This document shows, one piece after another, positions 49,389 through 58,709 of a stretch of DNA of 64,000 nt. This stretch comes from JBMNCQ01 sp049366715. GTDB lineage: Bacteria; Bacillota; Peptococcia; Peptococcales; BICA1-8. The stretch covers positions 62,001 through 126,000 of the forward strand of contig JBMNCQ010000083.1 in assembly GCA_049366715.1 (NCBI GenBank). Reading direction: 5' to 3'. The notes under the pieces were generated by a model. It was given only the letters and a program-made list of their open reading frames with translations, made no database searches and had not been told where the DNA came from. Numbering within the stretch: the first letter of the stretch is position 1; each line of letters opens with the position of its first letter. The translations under genes were made by a program, and so were the position numbers.

Positions 49389-50185
49389 TGGCCAGAAAGA
49401 AAAAAATTGAAGAACCACCAAAGGGTGCACCGCTCTGGATGACTACATATGGCGACATGATAACACTGGTTCTAACATTTTTCATTCTTTTATATTCTTA
49501 TTCTTCTTTAGATGTATTAAAATGGAAACAGGTAGTTTCCTCGGTAAGAGGGTCTCTGGGAGTTTTAAACGGAGGTTCTACCTTGGATGATGTTGAATTG
49601 GTGGGTTCAGGCAAGCCTAGTGAAGATGTTAGTACTCAGAAAATGACAGCGGACGAAGTTGACGAGTTGGAAAGAATGCAGCAGGAAAAAATTGAAATGG
49701 AAAATCTTAAAAACGACTTAAGTGAAGTCTTGCATGAGTTGGATAATCGGATAATTGTTGAAACCGACCAGCGGGGGGTTATCCTACGCTTTGAGGATAA
49801 TGTTTTATTTGATAAAGGAAAAGCTGAACTAAAAGCAGATTCTAAGGAAGTATTGTTAAGAGTGGCCGAGCTTCTTAAAAAGATTGATAATTCCATTAGA
49901 GTAGAAGGACATACTGATGATTTGCCGATTCATACACCGCAGTTTCCTTCGAACTGGGAATTATCAACTTCGCGGGCCACCAATGTTCTGCGGTATCTTT
50001 TGGAGCATGATTTAGAACCGAAACAATTATCTGCGGTTGGTTATGGAGAATATCACCCCATTGCACCTGACAAAGATGAAGAATCACGGAAGAAAAACCG
50101 GAGAGTCGATATTGTAATTCTCAAAGATAGTCTGGCCTTACAAGAACCTAATAGCAAAGGTGGATTAAGCAATGGCGAACACTGA
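49388..50185 (+). CDS. motB: Flagellar motor stator protein MotB
   Basis: A 265-residue stator subunit. The transmembrane helix PLWMTTYGDMITLVLTFFIL contains the ion-binding Asp. After a linker the peptidoglycan-binding OmpA-type domain shows VEGHTDDLPI, NWELSTSRATNVLRYL and KNRRVDIVI. It overlaps fliL. I did not try to decide whether protons or sodium power it. Confidence 0.94.
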   Translation: MARKKKIEEPPKGAPLWMTTYGDMITLVLTFFILLYSYSSLDVLKWKQVVSSVRGSLGVLNGGSTLDDVELVGSGKPSEDVSTQKMTADEVDELERMQQEKIEMENLKNDLSEVLHELDNRIIVETDQRGVILRFEDNVLFDKGKAELKADSKEVLLRVAELLKKIDNSIRVEGHTDDLPIHTPQFPSNWELSTSRATNVLRYLLEHDLEPKQLSAVGYGEYHPIAPDKDEESRKKNRRVDIVILKDSLALQEPNSKGGLSNGEH

Positions 50186-50636
50186 CGAGCAAATTAACAG
50201 TAAAAGAAGTAGATTTACTTTAAAGCATATCATTACTGTAATCGTTATTACGGTACTATCTTTCGCAGGTTTTTTTCTTATTGGAAGGACAGTACTTTCT
50301 TCCCCTGAAGCCGGTGCAAACCAAGGGATTGAAATCGGACCTTTGTATAATTCCCCGGAATTCACTGTAAATATTGCCAACTCCAACGGCCGGAGATTTT
50401 TAATGACTCAGTTTTCTTTAGAAGTCGATAATAAAAAGACTCTTAAAGAAATTGAAGAGAAGTTACCTGTTTTTCAGGATAAAGTTATTATTGTCTTGAG
50501 TTCTCAGACTTTAGATGATTTATATTCGGTGGACGGAAAGGAAAATATCAAGAATCAGTTAATTGAAAATATTAATACGATCCTTTCCAGTGGAAAAATT
50601 ATCAATATTTATTTTAACAATTTTGTCTATCAATGA
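50172..50636 (+). CDS. fliL: Flagellar basal-body protein FliL
   Basis: A 154-residue single-pass membrane protein. The helix IITVIVITVLSFAGFFLIG is followed by the FliL domain FTVNIANSNGRRFLMTQFSLE and LSSQTLDDLYSVDGKENIKN. It overlaps motB, supporting a stator-associated role. Confidence 0.92.
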   Translation: MANTDEQINSKRSRFTLKHIITVIVITVLSFAGFFLIGRTVLSSPEAGANQGIEIGPLYNSPEFTVNIANSNGRRFLMTQFSLEVDNKKTLKEIEEKLPVFQDKVIIVLSSQTLDDLYSVDGKENIKNQLIENINTILSSGKIINIYFNNFVYQ

Positions 50637-50651
50637 TATTTAGGGGGTGAT

Positions 50652-51647
50652 TTGGTGGCCGAAATATTGTCTCAATCAGAGATAGATGCTTTATTAAATG
50701 CCTTACAGACCGGAGAAATTGATGCTGAAACGATTAAAAAACAAGAAAACGAAAAAAAAGTTCGCGTATATGATTTCCGTCGCCCCAATAAATTTTCTAA
50801 GGAACAATTAAATACGATTGAAGTGATCAGTGAAAACTATTGCCGGTTTATCACAACTTATTTATCAGGACAATTGAGGACGCGGGTAAATACTAAGGTG
50901 GTGTCGGTAGAACAATTGACCTATGAGGAGTTTATCAGGTCAATTCCCAATCCCACCATATTAAATATTTTCGGCATGGAACCTTTTGAAGGCAAAGGCA
51001 TTTTAGAATTAAATCCCCATCTGGCATTTTATATAATCGACAGACTCTTCGGCGGTCCGGGTACATCCAATATCAAAGGAAGACCACTGACGGAAATTGA
51101 ACAGTCTATCGTAACAAAAACGGTAACCAGATTATTGGAATATTTCAAAGATGCCTGGTCTAATCTGGTGGAATTAAGTCCGGAGTATGAAAGTTTGGAA
51201 ACAAACCCCAATTTTTCCCAGATTGTATCGCCGACGGAAATGGTTGTTTTAATAACGCTGGATATCCAGCTGGGTGAGACCGAGGGGTTTGCCAACATTT
51301 GCCTGCCTTGTATTATGTTAGAGCCTGTCTCTAATAAATTAAATGCCAGGTTTTGGTATGGAACTTCCGCGAAAGAACAAACTACGGAGTATTTGCAGTA
51401 TCTGAAAAGTAAAGTAAAGAAGGCCAGAGTTCCGGTGACTGCTGTTTTAGGTCAGACAGCAATTTCTTTAAAAGAATTGCTTGATTTACAAAAGGGCGAT
51501 GTAATCTCCTTAGATAATACTGCTGCTGATGAAGTTGTACTAGTTATCGGTTCTAAGGAAAAATTCAAAGGTAATGTTGGCTTATCGGGAAGTCACTTAG
51601 CAGTACAGATTACCAGACCTATCCCACAAGAGGAGGGAGAAGAATGA
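50652..51647 (+). CDS. fliM: Flagellar motor switch protein FliM
   Basis: A 331-residue C-ring protein. The N-terminal CheY-P binding motif is ILSQSEIDALLNAL. The middle domain includes YDFRRPNKFSKEQL and DRLFGGPG, and the C-terminus a SpoA domain (LKELLDLQKGDVISLD). TTG 50652 or GTG 50655 start behind GGGGGTGA. ATGA overlap with fliY. Confidence 0.95.
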   Translation: MVAEILSQSEIDALLNALQTGEIDAETIKKQENEKKVRVYDFRRPNKFSKEQLNTIEVISENYCRFITTYLSGQLRTRVNTKVVSVEQLTYEEFIRSIPNPTILNIFGMEPFEGKGILELNPHLAFYIIDRLFGGPGTSNIKGRPLTEIEQSIVTKTVTRLLEYFKDAWSNLVELSPEYESLETNPNFSQIVSPTEMVVLITLDIQLGETEGFANICLPCIMLEPVSNKLNARFWYGTSAKEQTTEYLQYLKSKVKKARVPVTAVLGQTAISLKELLDLQKGDVISLDNTAADEVVLVIGSKEKFKGNVGLSGSHLAVQITRPIPQEEGEE

Positions 51648-52795
51648 GTGAGGGAATCTTATCTCAAGCAGAAATAGACGCTTTATTGCACGGCAATGAG
51701 TTTCCTGAGGAAAAGAGTGCCGGAGCGATTGAGGAAAGGAACGACGATGCAATTAATGATATGGAAAAGGATGCCCTGGGTGAAGTCGCAAATATCTCAA
51801 TGGGCACCGCTGCGACTACCTTGTCATCTCTCTTGGGGAAAAAAGTGGAAATAACAACTCCCCAGGTTGAATTAACATCAAAGCAAAAATTACGGGAGGA
51901 TTATCCCCGGCCTTATCTGGTTATAGACGTACAATACACCGCAGGTCTCAAAGGTCATAATATTCTTATTGTCAACACAACTGATGCTGCTATAATTGCC
52001 GATTTAATGATGGGCGGAACAGGGCAAAATCCTCCGCAAGAACTTAGCGAACTTCATATGAGTGCAGTTAGTGAAGCGATGAATCAAATGATGGGGTCTG
52101 CATCAACCTCGATGTCAACGGTGCTGGATAAAAGAATCGATATTTCGCCTCCCCTGCTGGATTTAATCAATATCCAGGAACAGGAGATCGGGTTAGATGA
52201 AGAGGGCTTGGAGCCTATAGTGAAAATATCTTTTAAAATGGTAATCCAAGGATTAGTGGACAGTGAACTGATGCAGTTAATACCTTATCAATTTGCTAAA
52301 GCGATGACGAGTGAATTATTCGACAACCTCAGTTCCCGGAACGAAACCTTTGTGAACAATGAAGCCGAATCGACGATAATTGATCCGCCGACAGAGGAAT
52401 ATCCTAAATTTAGCATGGATGATGCTGTTATCAATAATACCAGCAAAGCTGCAACTGAAACAGTCAAGGAACAATCAATACCGGTTCATCCTTTGAAATT
52501 TTCCCAGCTTAATACAGAAACACCGCAAAGTGTACCGCAAAACTTAGATTTAATTCTTGATGTTCCTTTACAGGTCTCTGTAGAGTTGGGAAGAACGAAT
52601 AAATCTATCAAGGAAATCCTGGAGTTTTCCACAGGTTCGATAATCGAATTGAATAAGCTGGCGGGAGAACCTGTTGATATGCTAATAAACGGCAAATTAT
52701 TTGCTAAAGGTGAAGTAGTGGTAATTGATGAAAACTTCGGGGTTAGGATTACCGATATTGTAAGTCCTTTAGATCGAGTGAAAAATCTTCAATAG
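51644..52795 (+). CDS. fliY: Flagellar motor switch phosphatase FliY
   Basis: A 383-residue protein combining CheY-P phosphatase and rotor functions. It has an N-terminal CheY-binding motif (GILSQAEIDALL) and two CheC-type E-x2-N phosphatase helices (LGEVANISMGTAATTLSSLL and AVSEAMNQMMGSASTSMSTVL). A variable linker leads to a C-terminal FliN/SpoA domain (VPLQVSVELGRTNKSIKEIL). A separate fliN is absent, as in Bacillus. Confidence 0.94.
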   Translation: MSEGILSQAEIDALLHGNEFPEEKSAGAIEERNDDAINDMEKDALGEVANISMGTAATTLSSLLGKKVEITTPQVELTSKQKLREDYPRPYLVIDVQYTAGLKGHNILIVNTTDAAIIADLMMGGTGQNPPQELSELHMSAVSEAMNQMMGSASTSMSTVLDKRIDISPPLLDLINIQEQEIGLDEEGLEPIVKISFKMVIQGLVDSELMQLIPYQFAKAMTSELFDNLSSRNETFVNNEAESTIIDPPTEEYPKFSMDDAVINNTSKAATETVKEQSIPVHPLKFSQLNTETPQSVPQNLDLILDVPLQVSVELGRTNKSIKEILEFSTGSIIELNKLAGEPVDMLINGKLFAKGEVVVIDENFGVRITDIVSPLDRVKNLQ

Positions 52796-52811
52796 GGAGG
52801 AATAATTGTAA

Positions 52812-53174
52812 ATGGCACATAAAGTTTTAATTGTTGATGATGCAGCATTTATGAGGATGATGATTAAGGATATATTATCAAAAAATGGCTTTGAAGTTGT
52901 AGGTGAAGCGGAAAACGGCATGATTGCCGTGGAGAAGTTTAAAGAGCTGCATCCTGACTTAGTCACCATGGATATTACTATGCCGGAAATGGATGGAATC
53001 GCTGCAGTTAAGAAAATAAAAGAAATTGATGCCGGTTCAAGAATTGTTATGTGTAGTGCTATGGGGCAGCAGGCTATGGTAATAGATGCAATTCAAGCAG
53101 GCGCCAAAGATTTTATCGTTAAACCATTTCAGCCCGACCGGGTATTGGAGGCAATCAGAAAAGCATTATCATGA
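52812..53174 (+). CDS. cheY: Chemotaxis response regulator CheY
   Basis: A 120-residue stand-alone receiver. The acidic pocket is DD in IVDDAAFMR; the phospho-acceptor Asp is in LVTMDITMPEMDG; the Ser switch is in VMCSAMGQQ and the Lys in DFIVKPF. AGGGAGGAATAA ribosome site. Overlaps fliO by ATGA. Confidence 0.95.
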   Translation: MAHKVLIVDDAAFMRMMIKDILSKNGFEVVGEAENGMIAVEKFKELHPDLVTMDITMPEMDGIAAVKKIKEIDAGSRIVMCSAMGQQAMVIDAIQAGAKDFIVKPFQPDRVLEAIRKALS

Positions 53175-53743
53175 GGAAAATAAAAATACTGATTATTATG
53201 CTGCTGATTTTACTGATTTGTACTACGCAACTCAGCTTTGCTTTTGCCAGTTCCGATGAAAAAATTGATTTGGATACCGTTGAAGATAATCAACAATTGG
53301 AAACAACAACGAATATCGGCATGCTCTTGTTGCGCTATCTGTTGTCCGTCATCGGCATTTTGATTCTGACCTATTTGGGTGTAAAGTTTTTTGCCCGCAG
53401 TCAAGCCTATCCGCGGCCAATGTATGGCGACTGGATTCAAGTTATTGATCAAATGCCTTTAGGCACCAATAAAGGGATCTATTTACTGGAAATAGAGGGT
53501 AAGGGATACGTGATGGGAATCACTGACCAGCAAATCAATGTGATAACTACGATTGAAGAAGAAAAGCGTCTTGATGAATTGAGGGAATTATCAGTGCCGC
53601 AAGGCACCGGGAAAATGCCGGGTTTTAGTTTTTTAAAGTTCAGGAAGAAGAAAAATTTTCAAAGTACATTACAACAATATCTCAGACAAACGCAAGAGCT
53701 GTACGATAATCAAAAAAAAGGAGATAGAAATCATGAGGAATAA
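53171..53743 (+). CDS. fliO: Flagellar biosynthesis protein FliO (FliZ)
   Basis: A 190-residue membrane protein. A signal-like segment (ILIIMLLILLICTTQLSFAFA) and a second helix (YLLSVIGILILTYLGVKFF) are followed by a cytoplasmic domain with IDQMPLGTNKGIYLLEIEG, the FliO/FliZ pattern. Its end overlaps the fliP start by 11 bases. Confidence 0.88.
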   Translation: MRKIKILIIMLLILLICTTQLSFAFASSDEKIDLDTVEDNQQLETTTNIGMLLLRYLLSVIGILILTYLGVKFFARSQAYPRPMYGDWIQVIDQMPLGTNKGIYLLEIEGKGYVMGITDQQINVITTIEEEKRLDELRELSVPQGTGKMPGFSFLKFRKKKNFQSTLQQYLRQTQELYDNQKKGDRNHEE

Positions 53744-54482
53744 GTTAGTTTTTCTACTAATCCTTTTCTTCATTTTTTCTTTTTCAACTTGTGTTTATGC
53801 TGCACCTTTACCTTTTCCCAGTTTTGAATTTAATACCCAAGCTGCCGATTCCCCGCAGGATGTTGCCTTGACTTTAGAACTTTTGGCTTTACTAACCATA
53901 CTTAGTTTAGCTCCGGCAATTTTATTATTGATGACCTCTTTTACCAGGATAATCGTGGTTTTATCTTTCGTCAGACATGCTTTAGCAACTCAGCAAATGC
54001 CGCCAAATCAAGTTTTAATAGGATTGTCGCTCTTTCTGACATTTTTTGTGATGGCTCCTGTCTGGTCCGATATAAACCAAAATGCACTTCAGCCTTATCT
54101 GGAGGGGACAATTAATCAGGAAGAGGCATTTGATCATGCTGTGGAGCCTTTACGGGAATTTATGTTTGATCATACCAGAAAAACTGATTTGGCTTTATTC
54201 GTCAATTTGTCGGGAATGGACAGACCAAATTATAAAGGGGATATTCCAACCTATGTTTTAATACCCTCTTTTGCAATTAGTGAATTAAAAACCGCTTTTC
54301 AGATTGGATTTTTAATTTTCATACCCTTTATCGTTATCGATATGATTGTAGCGAGTACTCTAATGTCGATGGGTATGCTCATGGTTCCGCCGATGATGAT
54401 TTCACTGCCCTTTAAATTGTTGCTTTTTGTCCTGGTAGACGGGTGGCATTTAATTGTTAAGTCACTGATGCTTAGCTTTTAA
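53733..54482 (+). CDS. fliP: Flagellar type III export gate protein FliP
   Basis: A 249-residue export-gate core protein. A cleavable signal peptide (FLLILFFIFSFSTCVYAAP) is followed by LLTILSLAPAILLLMTSFTR, RHALATQQMPPNQVLIGLSL and a C-terminal MSMGMLMVPPMMISLPFKLL, all highly conserved. Confidence 0.96.
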   Translation: MRNKLVFLLILFFIFSFSTCVYAAPLPFPSFEFNTQAADSPQDVALTLELLALLTILSLAPAILLLMTSFTRIIVVLSFVRHALATQQMPPNQVLIGLSLFLTFFVMAPVWSDINQNALQPYLEGTINQEEAFDHAVEPLREFMFDHTRKTDLALFVNLSGMDRPNYKGDIPTYVLIPSFAISELKTAFQIGFLIFIPFIVIDMIVASTLMSMGMLMVPPMMISLPFKLLLFVLVDGWHLIVKSLMLSF

Positions 54483-54499
54483 CATAGAGGGGATTAATT

Positions 54500-54769
54500 A
54501 TGACTCAAGATTATATTATTTATCTTGCCAGAGAAGCAGTATATACAGTATTATTAATTGCCGGTCCGCTATTGGCAGGCAGTATAATTGTAGGCTTGGC
54601 CATTAGTGTTTTTCAGGCAACAACCCAAATTCAAGAACAGACTTTAACCTTTGTTCCTAAATTAATCATAATTTTAACGATGCTGGTAGTTTTCGGTCCC
54701 TGGATGCTGAATATAATCATTGATTTTACAAGAACACTTTTCGAAACTATCCCTCAGTTAGGATTATAA
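54500..54769 (+). CDS. fliQ: Flagellar type III export gate protein FliQ
   Basis: An 89-residue, two-helix export-gate protein with LIAGPLLAGSIIVGLAISVF and QATTQIQEQTLTFVPKLI. It lies between fliP and fliR. Confidence 0.95.
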   Translation: MTQDYIIYLAREAVYTVLLIAGPLLAGSIIVGLAISVFQATTQIQEQTLTFVPKLIIILTMLVVFGPWMLNIIIDFTRTLFETIPQLGL

Positions 54770-54773
54770 TATC

Positions 54774-55550
54774 ATGGATATTATGACAGCGATATTTCAA
54801 TATTTCCCCATATTCTGCATTGTTTTGATGAGAATGTCGGGATTTATCATCACGGCACCTATTTTTAACAGTAGAAATATTCCGCCTCATTTGAAAATTT
54901 TTTTATCTTTAGCTTTAAGTGCTTTTGTCTTTTTGCTGATTTATCCCGATCATGCCGTACCTGCTTTCGATATCAGCTTTATTATTTTAGCAGTCAGCGA
55001 ATTTTTGATCGGTGTTGTTATTGGCTTTTCCGCACAATTCCTATTTGCCGCCATTCAGCTGGCCGGACAAAGTATAGATATGCAAATGGGCTTTGGAATG
55101 GTGAATGTCATGGACCCGCAAAGCGGCATGCAAGTCCCCTTGATGGGAACATTTAAATATCTGCTGGCAGTTTTGGTGTTTTTTCTGATTAACGGACATC
55201 ATTTTCTTATTGAAGCCCTTATCCAGTCATACAGCATAGTTCCTCTGGAGGGCATTAGCATTACGCCATCATTAATATCTTTATTGACGGACTTGACTGC
55301 CGATATTTTTTTGGTTGCTTTTAAACTTGCCGCACCGTTAATAGGAGCCCTTTTTATCAGTGACTTTGTAATGGGGATTATGGCTAGAACTGTTCCTCAG
55401 ATGAATGTTTTTTTAGTAGGGATGCCCGCCAAGATTGTAGCAGGATTTTTTTTGATTTTAGTGATCATCCCTTTATATGTATATTTGCTTTCCGCACTAT
55501 TTGAAAGATGCTTTAAAGATACCCTACAAATCATTAAGGTGCTGGTATGA
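54774..55550 (+). CDS. fliR: Flagellar type III export gate protein FliR
   Basis: A 258-residue polytopic gate protein. MRMSGFIITAPIFNSRNIPP, AIQLAGQSIDMQMGFGMVNV and the QMNVFLVGMPAKI motif are typical. ATGA overlap with flhB indicates coupled translation. Confidence 0.95.
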   Translation: MDIMTAIFQYFPIFCIVLMRMSGFIITAPIFNSRNIPPHLKIFLSLALSAFVFLLIYPDHAVPAFDISFIILAVSEFLIGVVIGFSAQFLFAAIQLAGQSIDMQMGFGMVNVMDPQSGMQVPLMGTFKYLLAVLVFFLINGHHFLIEALIQSYSIVPLEGISITPSLISLLTDLTADIFLVAFKLAAPLIGALFISDFVMGIMARTVPQMNVFLVGMPAKIVAGFFLILVIIPLYVYLLSALFERCFKDTLQIIKVLV

Positions 55551-56629
55551 AAAAATATTATCTTAATTTACAATTATTTGCTGGGGAAAAAACTGAAAAA
55601 GCTACCCCGAAAAGAAGACAGGAAGCCCGGAAAAAAGGGCAGGTTTTAAAAAGTACTGAGGTTAATTCCGTATTAATACTTTTTGCCTCCTTTGTTCTTT
55701 TGAAAATATTAATCGCCGGTATGATTTCCGACCTGCAAAATTCATTCCGGATTCTCTGGACAAATGATATTACAAACCAGATTACTTTCGTAACTGTGAT
55801 ACCTATTTTGATCGATTTAATATTGCTTTTTTTAAAATTAGTGCTTCCACTATTGATATTGGTAATGATCACGGGAGTTACTGCCAATTTGGTTCAAGTA
55901 GGTTTTTTATTTACTACGGAAAGTTTACAGTTTAAGTTATCACGGATCAATCCTTTAGAGGGTTTTAAAAGAATCTTTTCCAAAAGATCAATTGCAGAAT
56001 TATGCAAAGCAATAGGCAAGATCGGGCTAATCAGTTATATTGCCTATTCAAGCGTTAAAAGTAAAATTACTACCTTCCCATATCTAATGGATATGGAAGT
56101 AACCGATATTATTGGCTATCTGGGACAAATCTTATTTACGATACTGTGGAAAACAACTTTAATGCTGGCCATTCTGGCGGTATTGGATTATTTATATCAA
56201 AAATATGAATATGAAACGAATTTGAAAATGTCTAAACAAGAAATCAAGGATGAATATAAAAATATTGAGGGTGATCCTCAGGTCAAAGGCAAGATCAAAG
56301 AAAAACAGCGGCAGATAGCAATGAACAGGATGATGCAGGAAGTACCTAAAGCTGATGTAATTATAACCAACCCTACTCACTTTGCTGTTGCAATAAAATA
56401 TGATGCCGGTACGATGAATGCACCGATCTTAAGTGCCAAAGGCCAGGATTTAGTGGCCTTGAGAATTAAGGAAATTGCCCGCAAAGCTGGTGTAGTGACT
56501 GTTGAAAACAAGCCGTTGGCGCAGACGCTTTACCATAATGTGGATGTAAATGAACCGATTCCTGAAGATTTATATCAAGCAGTAGCAGAAATATTAGCCT
56601 TTGTTTATCGATTAAAGCATAAAGTCTAG
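55547..56629 (+). CDS. flhB: Flagellar export switch protein FlhB
   Basis: A 360-residue export-substrate switch. The basic N-terminus KTEKATPKRRQEARKKGQVL precedes four transmembrane segments. The cytoplasmic domain contains the autocleavage motif NPTH (VIITNPTHFAVAIKY) and the DVNEPIPEDLYQAVAEIL end. Confidence 0.96.
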   Translation: MKKYYLNLQLFAGEKTEKATPKRRQEARKKGQVLKSTEVNSVLILFASFVLLKILIAGMISDLQNSFRILWTNDITNQITFVTVIPILIDLILLFLKLVLPLLILVMITGVTANLVQVGFLFTTESLQFKLSRINPLEGFKRIFSKRSIAELCKAIGKIGLISYIAYSSVKSKITTFPYLMDMEVTDIIGYLGQILFTILWKTTLMLAILAVLDYLYQKYEYETNLKMSKQEIKDEYKNIEGDPQVKGKIKEKQRQIAMNRMMQEVPKADVIITNPTHFAVAIKYDAGTMNAPILSAKGQDLVALRIKEIARKAGVVTVENKPLAQTLYHNVDVNEPIPEDLYQAVAEILAFVYRLKHKV

Positions 56630-56639
56630 GAGGATTTCC

Positions 56640-58709
56640 ATGTCGGTACCGGAAACAGCTACTTTAAACAGGATATTTAAACATAGTGATTTATTCGTCG
56701 CCTTTGGGGTAATTTCAATTATTGTAATGATGATTATCCCTATGGCCGATTGGTTATTGAGTTTGTTGGTCGTATTAAATATAACCATATCATTAATTAT
56801 TATCTTAGTGGCTATGTATAATTTGGAACCATTACAGTTTTCTGTTTTTCCTTCCCTGCTTTTGATTATGACACTGTTTAGACTGGCTTTAAATGTATCA
56901 TCGACAAGATTGATCCTTTTACACGGTTATGCCGGTGAAGTAATTGCTCAGTTCGGGAATTTTGTTGTTGGCGGCAATCCTGTTGTTGGTCTGATCGTAT
57001 TTCTTATCCTGATCGTTATCCAATTTATCGTAATTACCAAAGGCGCTGAAAGGGTGGCGGAGGTAGCTGCCCGGTTTACTTTGGATGCTATGCCGGGTAA
57101 ACAGATGGCTATAGATGCCGATTTAAATGCAGGATTAATATCCGATGTTGAAGCCCGCAAAAGGCGGTTGGATATCCAAAGAGAAGCGGATTTCTATGGA
57201 GCTATGGACGGAGCCAGCAAATTTGTTAAAGGGGATGCCATTGCGGGTATAGTTATTACAATTATAAATATTATCGGTGGAATTGTTATTGGTACTTTTC
57301 AATTAAATATGGGTTCCATAGGAGAAGTATCCAGAACTTTTACATTATTAACCGTTGGGGACGGTCTGGTCTCTCAAATCCCGGCCTTATTATTGTCCAC
57401 GGCAACGGGCATAACCGTTACCCGGGCGGCTTCGGATTCCAATTTAGGACATGATTTAACCAGGCAGATTTTTGCTCATCCCAAAGTTTTGGGTATTACG
57501 GCGATCGTTTTAGTTTTTTTGGGATTAGTGCCCAGCCTGCCGACTTCCCCTTTCATGATTATTGGTGTGGGATGCGGATTGTTTGCCTATATCATGCATA
57601 ATTCCCTCAAGGAATCGGCAGAGCAACAAGTTCAGGAAGATGAAACAAAAGAGGTTGAGGAGATTAAAAAACCGGAAAGTGTCTATTCTCTTTTAAATGT
57701 GGATACGTTGGAGCTGGAACTGGGTTATGGATTAATTCCGCTGGTAGATGCAAGTCAAGGAGGAGACTTATTAGATCGGGTAGTACTAATAAGAAGACAG
57801 ATTGCTCTGGAATTAGGACTTGTTGTACCTCCTGTGCGTATCCGAGACAACATGCAGTTGGAACCTAATCGATATATGATTAAACTGCGAGGCATTCCCC
57901 TGGCTAAAGGGGAACTATTACTGGATCATTATTTAGCAATGAATCCCGGTGATGCCCCTGCTCTTCCCGGTATTGAGACGAGAGAACCTGCTTTCGGTCT
58001 GCCTGCTACTTGGATTGCCGAAGATAATAGGGAGGAAGCGGAAGTATCAGGCTATACGGTTGTCGATCCTCCGTCGGTTTTAGCTACCCATTTGACGGAG
58101 TTTATTAAAGTTCATGCAGCGGAAATTTTAACCAGACAAGATCTGCAGGCAATGATTGATCATGTGAAAAAGGAATCTCCTGCCGTAGTCGAGGGGGTAA
58201 TACCCCAGCTTATGGCATTAAGTGAAGTACAAAAGGTAATTGCCAATTTATTGAATGAAAAAGTTCCTGTCCGTGATATGGTTTTGATATTAGAAGCCCT
58301 GAGCGATTATGCTCAGATTACCAAAGATGTTGACCTGCTGACTGAATATGTCCGCCAGGCATTAGGCAGGCAGATAACGAATATTTTTGCCGATGAGGAA
58401 GGTAAAATATCTGTGATTACCATCAGCCCTGAGGTTGAGCAGGCTATTCGTAATAGTGTTAAAGAAACTGAGCAAGGAAACTATCTGGCAATTGAACCAT
58501 CTCAAGCCCAACAGATCATGAAATCATTGTCTAAAGTTTATGAACAATCTGCCGTCATGGGTTTACAAATCGTTTTACTTTGCCCCCCTGTGGTAAGATT
58601 ATATTTTCATAAACTTATTGAACGTAATTTCCCGGGCATTCCTGTTCTATCATATAATGAAATCCCAGCTAATATTGAGATTGAAGCTGTAGGGACGGTG
58701 AATATTTAA
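56640..58709 (+). CDS. flhA: Flagellar export gate protein FlhA
   Basis: A 689-residue export-gate protein with an N-terminal eight-helix membrane half and a large cytoplasmic domain. The family signature FTLDAMPGKQMAIDADLNAG, continuing LISDVEARKRR, is intact, as is LRLALNVSSTRLIL. The cytoplasmic domain begins around residue 335 (ESVYSLLNVDTLELELGYGL). AGGAGGATTTCC ribosome site. Confidence 0.96.
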   Translation: MSVPETATLNRIFKHSDLFVAFGVISIIVMMIIPMADWLLSLLVVLNITISLIIILVAMYNLEPLQFSVFPSLLLIMTLFRLALNVSSTRLILLHGYAGEVIAQFGNFVVGGNPVVGLIVFLILIVIQFIVITKGAERVAEVAARFTLDAMPGKQMAIDADLNAGLISDVEARKRRLDIQREADFYGAMDGASKFVKGDAIAGIVITIINIIGGIVIGTFQLNMGSIGEVSRTFTLLTVGDGLVSQIPALLLSTATGITVTRAASDSNLGHDLTRQIFAHPKVLGITAIVLVFLGLVPSLPTSPFMIIGVGCGLFAYIMHNSLKESAEQQVQEDETKEVEEIKKPESVYSLLNVDTLELELGYGLIPLVDASQGGDLLDRVVLIRRQIALELGLVVPPVRIRDNMQLEPNRYMIKLRGIPLAKGELLLDHYLAMNPGDAPALPGIETREPAFGLPATWIAEDNREEAEVSGYTVVDPPSVLATHLTEFIKVHAAEILTRQDLQAMIDHVKKESPAVVEGVIPQLMALSEVQKVIANLLNEKVPVRDMVLILEALSDYAQITKDVDLLTEYVRQALGRQITNIFADEEGKISVITISPEVEQAIRNSVKETEQGNYLAIEPSQAQQIMKSLSKVYEQSAVMGLQIVLLCPPVVRLYFHKLIERNFPGIPVLSYNEIPANIEIEAVGTVNI